Assembly (NCBI GenBank): GCA_009733575.1
Contig: ML769559.1
Coordinates: 83,653-147,652, forward strand
Origin: Gymnopus androsaceus JB14
Lineage: Eukaryota > Basidiomycota > Agaricomycetes > Agaricales > Omphalotaceae
Length of the DNA: 64,000 bases
Direction of reading: 5' to 3'
Positions 31,471 to 43,490 of the stretch are shown here, piece after piece. The notes below the pieces were generated by a model. The model ran no database searches. It was not told where the DNA came from and was given only the letters and a program-made list of their open reading frames with translations. The translations under genes were made by a program, and so were the position numbers. Within the stretch, counting starts at the first letter, position 1. Each line of letters opens with the position of its first letter.

Positions 31471-32791
31471 CTACAAATTCGTCGTCCAAAATCCATCCCA
31501 TCTCTCCAATTGCCTAATTTTAGTCGTAGTTTCAGTCGAGTCACTCCGTATAATATCAATACTCTGAACAAGCCTCAGCTCCCTCCCTCTCATCCTCCTA
31601 ACTTTCCTCATCGGGTCCACTGCATCCCTCTCATCATCTGTAGGGAGCCTTTCCGCCTCGGGTAACTGCGCAGCATACTCGGATGTCCGACAAAGAACCG
31701 CGTGGGTTTTTGTTAGTGCTTGCGATACTGCCGCTGGGAGGGGGGGTAGAGGACCGGGTGAGTCGGGGTCGGGATCATAGTGAGCCAAAACCAGAGCAGA
31801 GAAAAGGTCTCCAACGCCGGAGAAGTAGCCTGGGAGGAGAGGGACGCATTGGGCGTAGACTGCGGATGTGTCTGGGGATTCGGACTCGGATTCGTCTACG
31901 GAAGAAGCAATACACAAAAGCCATTCCTCATCTCGGTCATCTGGGGGCTGGATAGACCCAGGTAACAACGCAGCGAGCCATGGTCTACCAGTGAGCGGGA
32001 TCGAGCTGATCGCTACATTTGATACCCTGTATTCTTTGTGCAGCTTGGTTAGAGCATGGCGGAGAGAGGCGGGGGAGGTGAGGGTGGTTGAGGTTAGGGT
32101 TCTGGAAGAAGGGATTGTGCTGTGTCAGTATCGATGTCAATTCAAGTTAAGGGAGAAGGTTAGGCTTACTCCACTTCGAACCAATTAGGCGTAATGATAG
32201 TTGAGAGCGGCAGCATGCTTCGATAGACGGGGACAACGTCTGCTGCGACGTATAGACGTCCTGCGTCGCCCATAACAGCTGCATACAACGAAATGGTTAA
32301 TAAACTATCCTGCCAAGTAATAGCTTGAGACTTACGATCCAACAGATAAACCAACCCAGGCTTTTCCTTCCTCAGCTTTTCCGCAAGTTGTTTAACAGCA
32401 GTCAAGGCTTCGGCGTTGGGGATGTAGCCTGACTTTCAATGCAGATTAACAAAGAACAGTACTGCATTATGTATACACTGCACTTGTACTCACCAGTCAA
32501 AAGCCTCACAGGACTCAACAACTCATTCCGCTCCAACGCATCGAATATCGAGTTTAGCTCCGTCGCGGATGTTTTGCTCCCCCCTGAACGACCGTAGCCA
32601 GAGTGGTTGGAGAAGTTGACGGTGTTTACGAGCTGAGTTATTTTAAGTATGAGATGAAGATGAAGTTGTAAGATAAGCGACCGATCTTACATCGACATCG
32701 TACCCGAGGCATTGCAGAGGAATGCAGCAGCTTTTCCGCCAACGTAGCCAAAGGCGACGTGAGATTGGATGCTGAGAATCCGACCTTGCAT
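31471..32791 (-). CDS. Pyridoxal kinase (PLP salvage), apparent one-base deletion in exon 1
   Basis: Role: phosphorylates pyridoxal, pyridoxine and pyridoxamine in the cytosol with ATP. Seen: start at 32791 with GRILSIQSHVAFGYVGGKAAA, then LQCLGYDVD, VNTVNFSNHSGYGR, LDPVMGDAGRLYV, STIITPNWFEVE, VSNVAISSIPLTGR and GYFSGVGDLFSALVLAHY, the ATP/substrate loop with the catalytic Asp in GVGD. Four short introns fit. The C-terminal tail (about 90 residues) is longer than in animal enzymes, as in fungi. Oddity: between KAAAF and LQCLG one base is missing near 32718 ('gcagaggaatgc'; one more g would restore FPLQCLG). All downstream exons are perfectly preserved, so I favour a consensus error over gene loss and call it a CDS. 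Confidence 0.85.
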
Positions 32792-33123
32792 GGCGATTGA
32801 GATTGAAAACGATGGAGGGTGACGCTAGCCCTTCTATCGATGAAAATCCGAAGTGATGCCGTGGGGCCATCTGACTCATGGGCGCCAATTACTACATATA
32901 TAAACCTCACTAGTTGCATGTCAAGAAGGATCTGATTTCTTTTCCCCATCATTATGAGTGAAGAGCCCTCTCCAGGCATTATGTATGTACAATCGATATT
33001 GATCTAGCGGTGGAAACTGAATCTTATTGAAAGGAATCCTCAAACTACTGTCATCGAAAACAGGTGGGTAATGATTTACAGTCTGAATTATTTGTTTTCT
33101 AGTGATAATGGTCTCTACCAAGC
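32792..33123. other. Intergenic; start of CpG-poor block
   Basis: No gene recognised. At about 32.9-33.1 kb base usage changes abruptly from CpG-normal to CpG-poor and AT-richer. Confidence 0.5.
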
Positions 33124-34929
33124 ATGCTTAAAGGGGCTTCCAATGTTGAAATAACTGGTGGCCATTTTGTTATTGGAAACACCACAAATTATCATGTTAT
33201 GTGTTGGTTAAATATTACATCAAACATAAATACACCAACTGATATTACATTCCATTGAAGCAAATGATACAGAAACCAAAATCTGTGATTGGCTTAAAGC
33301 ACCTGATTGCTCTGTCAATTTTCAGACAGCTGTTGACAAGAAAACAAATGGTACTGGACAATGGATTGTGGAATCATTCCAAGTATAAGAACTGGAAAGG
33401 AAAGTTCCACTGTACTGTGGATTCAAGGCAAAGGTAGAAGTTGATTTGCTTTTGCTTCTGGTGTATGATTCACATTGTGTCTTATAGCTGGATCAGGAAA
33501 AACATTTTTATTGTAGGTTTACTCATCAACATTCATACTGTGCCTTGTTGAAGATATGTATTTTTAACAGGACCACTATCATTGAGGATCTTCAAAAGAA
33601 TGCCCCAAAGAGTGTATGGTATCATTACTTTGATATCCGAGATAATAAGGGGCTGAAGTCAACATACCGAGGTTTTGTGCTGTCTCTTTTGCAACAAGTG
33701 GGATCAAACACACATGGAGTCCATTCTGAGCTCAATAACCTCTATAATAAGTGCAAAAAGGGCTTATCAGCTTCACAGCCACAAACATTGGAGGTGGAAG
33801 ATAGCTCTGAAAAACATCTTCAATGATATTGGGTGTGGATATGTGATAATTGATGCCATGGATGAATGCCAGGAAAAGCAAGCAGTTTACAAGTGGTTGA
33901 ATGGAGCTGGATGTACTCCCAACCTTCACATTGCCATTACAAGCCGTGATCACATTGGGACAAACATAACTTGTGCTTCACAACAAATTTTCCTAGGCAG
34001 TTCTGGAATTGATGATGATATAGTCCTGCACCTTAACAGGGAAGTATCAATTATGGCTTTAAAGGAAAATTGCAGGAGGAGGTCAGGCAATCATTAATGA
34101 CCCAAGCCCATGGCCAGTAAGTCCAAAATCAGATTTGCCTTTGTACTTTATGTGCTGATTTACAATCAAACCTTAGGTTCCGGTGGGTAGATTGTCAACT
34201 GAAAAGTTTGAGTCAATGTGGTTCTCCAAAATCAGTTCGGAAAGCATTACAAAAATTACCAAAGGATTTAGAAGAAACATATACAATGGCCTTGCGAAAA
34301 GCTCATGAAAGTGATGATGCAGAAAATGCTCATCACATTCTTCTTTGGCTCACTTATGCATTTGAGCCACTGAACACAAGGCAGATCAGTACAATTCTAG
34401 TTATTGATTTGGAGGAGCAGCGAGTTGAGGAAGAGAGTCAAATGGATTTGAAGCTAGATGTGATCATTGATTCCAATCTTGTTACTGTGGATCACAATCA
34501 AGTAGTACAGCTTGCACATGCATCTGTGAAAGAATTTTTGGTAAATAGCCATCAACATGGATCATGCAGCTAATGTATTTGAAATAAACATGCAGATTTC
34601 TCATGATGTAATAACACAGGCATGTCTGATCTACTTACTACAATTTCTGAAAAATGATGAATGTTTTGAACGGGATGATGTTTGGGGGGAATCAACTGTA
34701 TTTGGGGATTATGCAGTGTTCCAATGGCGAGCTCATGCAAGGATAGTTGAAGAAGAAATCCAGGAGAACACAGCAGTGAAATTGATTAAAATTCTATTTG
34801 AAAGCCAGCATACTCACTTCAGAAGGTGGGTTACAAGATATATGAGCTATACGCTTGATCATGATTCAACTATATTTTAAACCACTTTACTGGTGCGTGA
34901 ATGGAGGAGTTTAGATTGCAGAGCTGAGT

Positions 34930-37545
34930 CAGTGAATCAAACTTATATGAGGGTAAAGAAGGGTTCCGGGATTGTGGAGAGGCTGATCGTAAATGACGTA
35001 CAAATGCGGGGCGCGCGGCGAGCGTAACAACCCGAGATATAATGGGAATGCCCTTCAAGCAGCGCAAACCAATAGTGATGAGAGGCCAATGGATGCAACG
35101 CTCTCCTTGGTGAAAACGGCGCGGATGATATAGTACTCAAAGGAAATCAATCGAGACTCCGAGTGCTTTAGGGCGGAGAGCGTCCAAATTCGATGGGAGA
35201 ATTGCCCCCTGTCACACCTCACGCTACCTACGTGATTCCAAGAAATAAGCCCATTCCATGTCAGTTGCGGGGATCTCTCGTATTGGAAATGGGGAGAGAC
35301 TGATGTACAAAACGAGAACTTCTAACTATAGCGGTGGGATATGGAATGCCGCTACAACAAGCTCACTAACTATGGTCATAATAGAAGCCTATCAGACGTC
35401 AAGCCCACTCTCTTATGGACATAAAGCGCGGAGCGAGAGGCGATATATAGTGCAACACAAAGGTGGGTGTCGATAACATGAGAATACGTGCCCTTGAGGC
35501 GTCAGTCGTGCATACCTCTGATAGGTCATCTCAAAGACCACGGGGCCGACCTAACCGATCCTCTGATATATAGTCCCATAGGTGTAAAACTACTCCAATG
35601 AGGATCAGGAACATTCGAGGAAATGAAGATCCATTCACCCTCAACCTGCATGGCTGACACCAATTGGATAAAAGGTGATTAGACAGCCCATTTGAGATGA
35701 CCTCAACGCTCTCTTGAAAAGGGGCTTATATAAAGATGCTCGAATCGAAGAATAATACCTGGCGCGAAGTAATGCCCTTCTGCCATGCCGACAACCGACA
35801 AGATCCATCGAGGTCGACATGGAAGCCATTGTGTTCATGGTAATGCAACAAGTTGGAAGCCGCATACATAGATGATGGGAGCGACCAGATAATCATCGAA
35901 TGTACTCGCAAGCCTGAAGGGTAGTTACTATCGCGAAATATTTGGGCTGCCTCTACATAAGCAGCTGCATACACTACTTTCTCCGTACGATCATTGACAC
36001 AGACGCGCCATCTTTAGTCACATGAGCGTTCGCAAGCTCTTCTCCTTCAAATCACGGGGCTGACACATAAATGCATCAAATTTTAACTGGAATCTATTTG
36101 GAGAGAGTTCTTCATTCCAAATGAGACACTGCCGAAGCGACACCTGGAGACGTGAACCTTTTTAAGTTTCGGTCTTCTGGTACATAAGAGGAGGTGGCTG
36201 TAAAAATAGTAAGTAGCTTCACAGGCGAGCGTAACTCTTATGGAATGCCCCCTCACGATCGAGCAGCTGCAGAACTTAAATCGGATAAGCCTATTCAGCT
36301 TCTTCATTATGGAAAAGGGGGTCTCAAGATATATATATAGGGCCCATCAGGGGGACTCCCATCAGGGAATCCACCCCTACTCAAGAGCAGCGAAGTTCGG
36401 GCCGCATAACCATCACACAACGCGATGAATGAGCCAATATTCTGCCTCACGACCAAACGCGCTCTCTTGGAAAAAGGGGCGCTGATATAATGCTCAGAAG
36501 CGGAAGATGTAGCCTAAGGGAATGGCATCTGCAGGTGCAGAAGCCTGCATCATGCGGAGTGCAGGTACGATAGCCTAGGTGTCGTCACGCTGCTTCTCGG
36601 AAAGGGCTGATTACATAATAACCTTCTGCAAGCGCGGCCAGCTTATTGAGAATTCCTCTCAATTCTATCTTGCACAACATCCTATCGCGTATTCAGTATA
36701 GCATTGTCAAGCTCTCGGCATATCAATTACCGGGGTGCGGCTATAATCAACGGACGCAGTTAGATGACTCACAAGGGCGTGTACACCACAATGAAATGGG
36801 GGAACATTCCCTCCCTCCCACACTGAGAACTGCACACACAATAAACGAGCATGATGAACATGCCCAACTTGCCCAGCCTGAAACGGTCTGATGGCTCGGA
36901 GTAGAGGCGCGAAAGGAGGGACTGATAAAACGAACTTGGTCTCTAAACATCTCGCCGTTCATATGTTGCGACAAACGAGGCCCCTTCAGAGCAGCTGCGC
37001 ATCATGAAATGAGCGTCCTACACTGCCTCATCCATCGATATCAAACGACTACTCTCTGGCGCACACCGGAGGTTCGAGATGCCTAAATGCCCGAAGAGGA
37101 GAGAGGTCACAGTATGGTAATGTCCGCTCCTACATCTTCTGCATATCCTTACTACAGGTCATCGACACGAAGCCATCCGGTTGCGCGAACAAATGAAGCG
37201 TTAGGACATTCTCTTGAATATCAGGAGCGACGCTGCTAAATCATACACAGGGTTACTCTTCTGATCATAGTCGAACCGCTTCCCAAGCAGCTTGCAAACA
37301 TGCGTATGCAAGCTCTACCTACTATCGCTCATAGCGTCTCATTTTGATAAGTAGCGGCAGATATTATATAGAATGCTCAACGGGGGTCTTCTTCAGGAAT
37401 AGCCCATTCCAAGTTCAGCATCATTCATCCCTTCTGTCAACCTATCAGGCAGCATCAGGCGCCGCAGCGCATGAACGTGTCAAACCGCTATTCTCTCTGG
37501 AAAAGGGGGCTGATATATAATAAATGCTCAACAGGCGGTGTGAGC
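34930..37545 (+). repeat. Heavily degraded ankyrin-repeat array
   Basis: The 99-bp ankyrin unit is visible but with very many substitutions and indels. Examples: 'aatgggaatgcccttcaagc' at about 35041, 'tatggaatgccgctacaac' at 35341, and a unit at 36239-36325 containing 'gagcagctgcag' and 'atggaaaagggggt'. Unlike both neighbours, this stretch is rich in CpG and has scattered insertions. It encodes no continuous frame. Confidence 0.7.
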
Positions 37546-38817
37546 ATCAGTTGAGTGAAATGCGCCCTTCAAGCAGCTGCAAAACATGGTGATGAAGCCA
37601 TTGTCAAGCTTCTCTTGGAAAAGGGGGCTGATATAAATGCTCAAGGGGGTCACTTTGGGAATGCCCTTCAAGCAGCTGCAAACCATGGTGATGAAGCCAT
37701 TGTCAAGTTTCTGTTGGAAAAGGGGGCTGATATAAATGCTCAAGGGGGTTACTATGGGAATGCCCTTCAAGCAGCTGCAGACCATGGTGATGAAGCCATT
37801 GTCAAGCTTCTCTTGGAAAAGGGGGCTGATATAAATGCTCAAGGGGGTCACTTTGGGAATGCCCTTCAAGCAGCTGCAAACCATGGTGATGAAGCCATTG
37901 TCAAGTTTCTGTTGGAAAAGGGGGCTGATATAAATGCTCAAGGGGGTTACTATGGGAATGCCCTTCAAGCAGCTGCAGACCATGGTGATGAAGCCATTGT
38001 CAAGCTTCTCTTGGAAAAGGGGGCCAATATAAATGCTCAAGGGGGTCAATATGGGAATGCCCTTCAAGCAGCTGCAAACCATGGTGATGAAGCCATGGTC
38101 AAGCTTCTCTTGGAAAAGGGGGCTGATATAAATGCTCAAGGGGGTGAATTTGGGAATGCCCTTCAAGCAGCTGCATACTATGGTCATGAAGCCATTGTCA
38201 AGCTTCTCTTGGAAAAGGGGGCTGATATAAATGCTCAAGGGGGTCAATATGGGAATGCCCTTCAAGCAGCTGCATACTATGGTCATGAAGCCATTGTCAA
38301 GCTTCTCTTGGAAAAGGGGGCTGATATAAATGCTCAAGGGGGTCTCTTTGAGAATGTCCTTCAAGCAGCTGCAAAACATGGTGATGAAGCCATTGTCAAG
38401 CTTCTCTTGGAAAAGGGGGCTGATATAAATGCTCAAGGGGGTTACTATGGGAATGCCCTTCAAGCAGCTGCATACTATGGTCATGAAGCCATTGTCAAGC
38501 TTCTCTTGGAAAAGGGGGCTGATATAAATGCTCAAGGGAGTGGATATGGGAATGCCCTTCAAGCAGCTGCATACTATGGTCATGAAGCCATTGTCAAGCT
38601 TCTCTTGGAAAAGGGGCTGATATAAATGCTCAAGGGGGTGGATATGGGGATGCCCTTCAAGCAGCTGCATACCATGGTCATGAAGTCATTGTCAAGCTTC
38701 TCTTGGAAGAAGGGGCTGATGTAAATGCTCAGGGGGGTCATTATGGGAATGCCCTTCAAGCAGCTGCCAACAATGGTCATGAGGCTATTGTCAAGTTTCT
38801 CTTGAAAAGGGTGGCTG
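37546..38817 (+). repeat. Homogenised ankyrin-repeat array, about 12.7 units of 99 bp
   Basis: Unit of 33 residues with consensus GNALQAAAxHGxEAIVKLL then LEKGADINAQGG. Neighbouring units are nearly identical, and a two-unit pattern (HFG/YYG with NHG/DHG) is itself repeated at 37640-37980, suggesting expansion by unequal exchange. The 356-codon ORF 37555-38625 ends because one G is missing at about 38613 (aaggggctg against aagggggctg); the repeat pattern continues in the next frame to 38817. Confidence 0.92.
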
Positions 38818-39300
38818 TGTTATGAACACTTTATCTCATCATTTTCACATGGATGATTACTTATCATTTTCTTTTGTTTGTCTTTATATATATCAATAGT
38901 GCACTGGTGCTTACTTCCCTATTTATATAAGTGCTGTTCGGTTATATTTCCTTTTCTTATTCTGACACTTTTTATTATCTTCATAGTTACAATTTGGATC
39001 ATTGATCAGAGTATGATTGCTTACAATTATAACACATGCTAGCATGCTCCATACTGTACAGTCAATCTTCTATTCATTATTGTCTGTTTTACTGTTGTCT
39101 TTCATCATTTCAGGCACCCCTACTGTATTTGCAGGGCTCAGGGTATTGGGTATAGGGTTTTACTTTAGTATATAGTAGTTGTAGCTGTAGCGTAGTCCTT
39201 AGCTTCAATCTCATTAATACCACCTAGTCTCAATGTTCCACTTCCTTGCTGAAGTCCTTGTGTGATACCTGACATCTCAGCTTGAGATATTAGTCACCAA
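38818..39300 (+). mobile_element. LTR-like sequence, plus orientation
   Basis: Begins TGTTATGAACAC exactly where ankyrin homology stops, and is homologous along its length, in inverted orientation, to 41270-41721. Shared blocks: 'cagagtatgattg', 'aacacatgctagcatg', 'ttgttgtcttt'-like stretches and 'gttgtagctgtagc' with 'tagtccttagcttcaatct' after it. No internal gag-pol follows it. Confidence 0.6.
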
Positions 39301-40342
39301 CAGAAGATTGAACCCTCTCTCTGTCACTTATCACAAATTGTTGCTTGTCATTGAATACTGTTCAGCATTGACCTTTGAAATTGCAAGTGTTTTCTTTCAC
39401 ATCAAGATTTCATGTTTTGTATCCTTCATGCTATGCAACCATTTTTCTTTAACCTTTACATTTCACTCACAATTCTATTGCCATTGTTGTCTTTTCAAAT
39501 GTGTATCATCTACTGTACTCTTCTGACCAATTATTCACAGGGTGTGACCTTGACCTGCCCTGTTCAGAATTCTAAGTGTTCACAGGCCATCAGCAAAACT
39601 GCAGATGTGTGATCCACATGAAGGCACACCAAATACATCCAATCATACAGATTTGGCTGCATATGTATAGAGCCCCGAGTGCATATCCATCACGCTTGAT
39701 TATACACAATTACAGCCCTTTTTCTTGTTCGTTTATACCCTCAAATATGCTCAATTATACCGAAACTTTATGCATTCAATATACCAGCTCTTTTGGTCTG
39801 ATTATACATTCATATAATTTCACTTTAATGAAGCAATCAAATCAACAATTTATTGGTCTATACAGCAATGACATAGTACAAAGAATCATTATGTACAAAG
39901 ACTACGAAGTTCGCAAGGCTCCCAACGCCTTATACCACCCAACGGAAACATTTGAAACTGAATAAATCATGCACTGGAAATTCTGTGGAGACGTATCAGA
40001 GTCAGGTTAAGTTTGCAAGGAACAGATGGTGATAAATACTCATGCAAGCATTTCCAGGGTGCCCAAAGTATAGCAGCATGACTTGAAAATCCTCATGCAA
40101 TGGTCAAGAGATGTAGGCAGAAGACTTCACCTCAAATGCCAGATTAAATGCCTATCGTTTGGAGAAACCAATATTGCATTCCTTCAGAATCCTGGCAGTC
40201 TGGCGCTTTGGTGGCTCGCTGGTTTTCAAAACCTAATATATCATGTTGGAGCAGAGAGCTTCAAGAAAAAAAAAAGTATGCACTGCCAGTGAGACTGCTG
40301 CAAGGAAATATTAGAGCTGGCAAGGGAGAGTTTGAGGAGAGA
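39301..40342. other. CpG-poor repeat debris
   Basis: No coding potential recognised. Short ORFs are random AT-rich stretches. Confidence 0.5.
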
Positions 40343-40718
40343 CATCAGCAAAAACTGTTTTGGGCCCAGGAGGATCTAAGGTCCCCTAGTCCTCTTAGGC
40401 AACCTGAGGCATCCTATTTGGCCCAGGAAAAAGGGCAAAACTTTGGGCACCTCAGGTATCCTAGTCATCCTGGGATGTCCTGGGGCATCCCGGGACATCC
40501 TGGGGCATCCTGAGGCATCCTGGGATAGAAATTTTATCCTAGGATGCCCTAGGATGCCCCAGGACATCCCAGGATATCCCAGGACACCTAGAATGACTAG
40601 GATACCTGAGGTGTCCAAAGTTTTACCCTTTTTCCTGGGCCAACTAGGATGCCTCAGGTTGCCTAAGAGGACTAGGGGACCTTAGATCCTCCTGGGCCCA
40701 AAACAGTTTTTGTTGATG
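40343..40718. mobile_element. Foldback MITE, 376 bp, CATCAGCAAAA ends
   Basis: The two halves are complementary over nearly their full length. The outer arm starts CATCAGCAAAAACTGTTTTG, followed by a GGGCCCAGGAGGATC segment, and the right arm mirrors it. The loop carries short tandem 'catcctgrgg' units. Same terminal motif as the elements at 22053 and 42750. Confidence 0.8.
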
Positions 40719-41269
40719 TGAGTTTTGACTTCACATCTTCCATAGGCTTTACATTGCAAGGGCATTGGAAGGAATTCTCCTCCGAATCAAACTGTGCAAA
40801 ATAAAAAGGTTATAAGCTGCGGATACTCACAGTAAATGAATTCACATACCTGGTGCAACATTGGAACAACTCTGCAGCGATATTTATAATGAACATCAAT
40901 CTTAGAGAAGACATAAAAAAGAAGATGTACCACACATCAGGTTACTCCTATCCATGCCTTCTTGAACTTTCAGCCAGATAGAAAAGACTTGAGCAAAACA
41001 CCTTCAATGGACTTCAATGAAATTACAACAACATACTAATGTAGAAGAAGTGCACAAAGAAGTGAGGAAGTGCTGACTTCCAAAATTTGATTGAATGCAA
41101 TTCATGTGAGACTGTCTAGTAGCTTGTGACTTGTCAGAGTTTCAAATGACTTGGGGATTCTCTTTTTTTTATTGCTCTCTAAACATCTCTCTGCGATGCA
41201 CCAATGTACTATTGTACAATATTCTTATTACTCAGATTTTTCATGTTGATTTCAGTGACTAGTTCCTCA
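40719..41269. other. CpG-poor repeat debris
   Basis: Nothing recognised beyond AT-rich sequence. Confidence 0.45.
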
Positions 41270-41721
41270 CAACACAAGGTACCAGGCATCATGACTTCTG
41301 ACTTAGGCAAAGAGACAAACAATGAGGAAAAGAGAAGGAGAATATATTGAGGTCTAGGAGGTATTGACAAGATTGAAGCTAAGGACTAGGCTACAGCTAC
41401 AACTATTATATATACTAGAGTGCAAACCCTAAGCCCATAACCCTATAACCTGACCGTGTGTTAGCAATGCATGAAACAATGAAAGACAACAAGTAAACAA
41501 CAATAAGTAATGATAGGTTGATCATACAAGTATGGACATGCTAGCATGTGTTATGATCAGAAACAATCATACTCTGATTGAACCCTAATAATGTATACAC
41601 AGTCAATCAGTATAGCTGCATGTCTAAACAAGCACACACTTATAGATATACTGTACAGAGGTAAATAAAGGAAAATGATAAGGAAATAATACCATGTGTC
41701 TGATAAGATAAGAATGTAACA
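41270..41721 (-). mobile_element. 3' LTR of a Ty3/gypsy element, minus orientation
   Basis: Reading the minus strand, the polypurine tract AAAGAGGGGGTAA (about 41723-41735) is followed directly by TGTTACATTC, the expected start of a 3' LTR. It is homologous to the plus-oriented LTR-like sequence at 38818. The far end is not sharply defined. Confidence 0.65.
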
Positions 41722-42480
41722 TTACCCCCTCTTTAGGGTGCAATTTCCACATTGTGAAAGCTTTGCAGTCATTGATTCTGTAGGCATGGAGGTTGGAATA
41801 GGTGTTGTTAATGGTTCTGGGATAGGATGGAAAAGGTGTTTGGGGAATAATGACATGAGTATTTCAAGTTTTTGAATTTCTTTCAATTGTGGTTTAGAGG
41901 GATTTTTGCTGTGAAACTCCTTAATAGCATCCTTCGCATTGTCAAGATTTGACACTGGTTCCCATGTCATTTCATGTGGTCCATATTCTTTCCATTTGAC
42001 CTTGTACGACACCTTTTTACTCCTCTTTTTCTGCTTTGAATCAACTATTTCTTCTACTTCATACTCTGGTTCTTCTCCTTCAATCTCTATAGGTGGTGGA
42101 TTCATGTTTTGGGGTTAATTTGGGAATTGTGGAGGATGATATGGTGTAAGGAGGACTTTGTTGAATACATTATGAATGTTTCTCCAGGTTTTCGGAATTT
42201 TGAGTTTGTAGGAGCTTCAACCAACCTTTTCTACAACTTTGAAGGGCCCAAAATGTTTGTCATCTAACTTCTTCATTGGATGGCTTGTTGTAATATTTAT
42301 CCCCTCAAGCCACACCTTGTCTCCTACTTTGTATTCTCTTGACTTGCTATGTCTTTTATCATAGTAGCGTGTCATATCTTCAGTCACTTTCTTTAGCACT
42401 GATCCTACTTCTTCTCAAACTTTCTTCATACTATTGGCAAACTCCTGAGCGGATGGATTTGAAGATTTCTCTTTCAGAGC
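41722..42480 (-). pseudogene. Ty3/gypsy chromovirus pol remnant: integrase C-terminus and chromodomain
   Basis: Minus strand, from 42480: ...NPSAQEFANSMKKV, a stop (TGA where TGG is expected), EEVGSVLKKVTEDMTRYYDKRH, KVGDKVWL, LDDKHFGPFKVVEKVG and then IPKTWRNIHNVFNK. These are typical of the integrase C-terminal region. The chromodomain YEVEEIVDSKQKKRSKKVSY...VKWKEYGPHEMTWEPVSNL ends near 41760. The upstream pol is replaced by other sequence. The in-frame TGA is a G-to-A change, in keeping with the transition decay of the block. Confidence 0.85.
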
Positions 42481-42749
42481 AGTGCCTTTATAGGGATGAT
42501 GATGCGACTGCTGTGCATGTAAACCGCATATAGTGCATATATGCATCAATATATGCATCAATATTGTCTTGGGTACCACTAAAAAGGTGCTCCGCAGCAA
42601 GAGACAAGCAATGTCTATAACATTTGCATTATCCAAGTGCTTTGCATCGAAATGGGAGTATAAACAGGCCTTGAGATTCAGCTTAGAGAGCTTAAGATCC
42701 ATTCACAGTGGTCAAAGCGTAATTTATTGATGGGATCAAACGAGACTTA

Positions 42750-42895
42750 CATCAGCAAAACCTGGGTGGTCTCCAGAGATCTCCAGAGAGCTCCAGAGCA
42801 CCCATAGCTTCTGGAGCCGCTGTAGCAAGGATAGTAATTCCAGGAAGCTCTGGAGGACTATTGAGTTCTCTGGAGCTCTCTAGAGACCACCCATC
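42750..42895. mobile_element. Small foldback MITE, CATCAGCAAAAC family
   Basis: Starts CATCAGCAAAACCTGGGTGG and ends with the complement of TGGGTGGTCTC. The interior is built of CTCCAGAG/CTCTGGAG inverted motifs, as in the 22053 element. Confidence 0.6.
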
Positions 42896-43383
42896 ATTTG
42901 ACAATTCAGGTTACTGAGCCCCATTCAATCAAAAATTTACATATCAAATTTTTCACATGCAATAGTAATAGAAAAAGTAAACATTTTATTGCTATGTATC
43001 ATACACTTCCAAGGGGAGTTGGACAAGGTACTACTATTATAGTACTACATAATAAATGTAGAAACCCATTCGCCAAGCCAGCCTCTACCCTACAGCTATT
43101 GGTTTTCCAAAATATCAGTGAATTGGTGCTAAAAAGAGATATGAGCTTACAGTAAGAGGGAAAGTGGGACTGAGTTGCGACAATGGAGGCCCAGGGAAAG
43201 AAGAAAAAAAAAAGTACAAGTCAACATTCAACTTTGAGTTGAACAATGACACCTTTATATGATGTCCTGACAGTTTACAGCATTGGGTGACTGTTCTGTC
43301 AGTTATGTGATGTAAAAGGAAGGGCCTGGCAACTGTTTCCTTTTATGTCACTTAACCAACATTCAAGTCTGACAGCTGTTGTC

Positions 43384-43490
43384 TGTGGATTTCATGAACT
43401 ACAAAATATACTACTCTATGGAATCCATGAACTACAAAATATACTAGTCCATGGATTCCATGAACTAATGAATATGCTAGTGTTGGAATA
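43384..43490. repeat. Three tandem units of about 36 bp
   Basis: Repeated 'ccatgaactacaaaatatact' with small changes, directly before the putative copia-type LTR. Confidence 0.6.

Larger units (their letters stand above)
33124..38817 (+). pseudogene. NACHT-ankyrin NLR-type receptor, multiply frameshifted and truncated by an LTR
   Basis: N-terminus at 33124 (MLKGASNVEITGGHF), the 'NASN...GG' opening common in agaricomycete NLRs. Then ICDWLKAPDCSVNF, GTGQWIVESFQVY, and LWIQGKAGSGKT (Walker A), which is assembled across an intron ending at about 33488. YVIIDAMDECQ (Walker B) and LHIAITSR follow. After the intron ending near 34176 comes FRWVDCQLKSL with the winged-helix region RKALQKLPKDLEETY, LLWLTYAFEPLNTRQI and LAHASVKEFLV. 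Frame changes occur near 33403, 33805, 34065 and 34565. Ankyrin repeats follow from about 34960. Known: such NLRs sense non-self or cell damage and trigger programmed death or defence in fungi. The 3' end is cut by an LTR starting at 38818. The N-terminal effector, if any, is not identifiable. Confidence 0.75.

Noticed and set aside
37528..38670. 380-codon minus-strand ORF with repeated 'CLKGIPI' units
   Set aside because: Antisense of the ankyrin-repeat array; long only because the repeat unit has no stop in that frame.
37546..38817. Regular 99-bp repeats resembling a CRISPR array
   Set aside because: Eukaryotic ankyrin-coding repeats without unique spacers.
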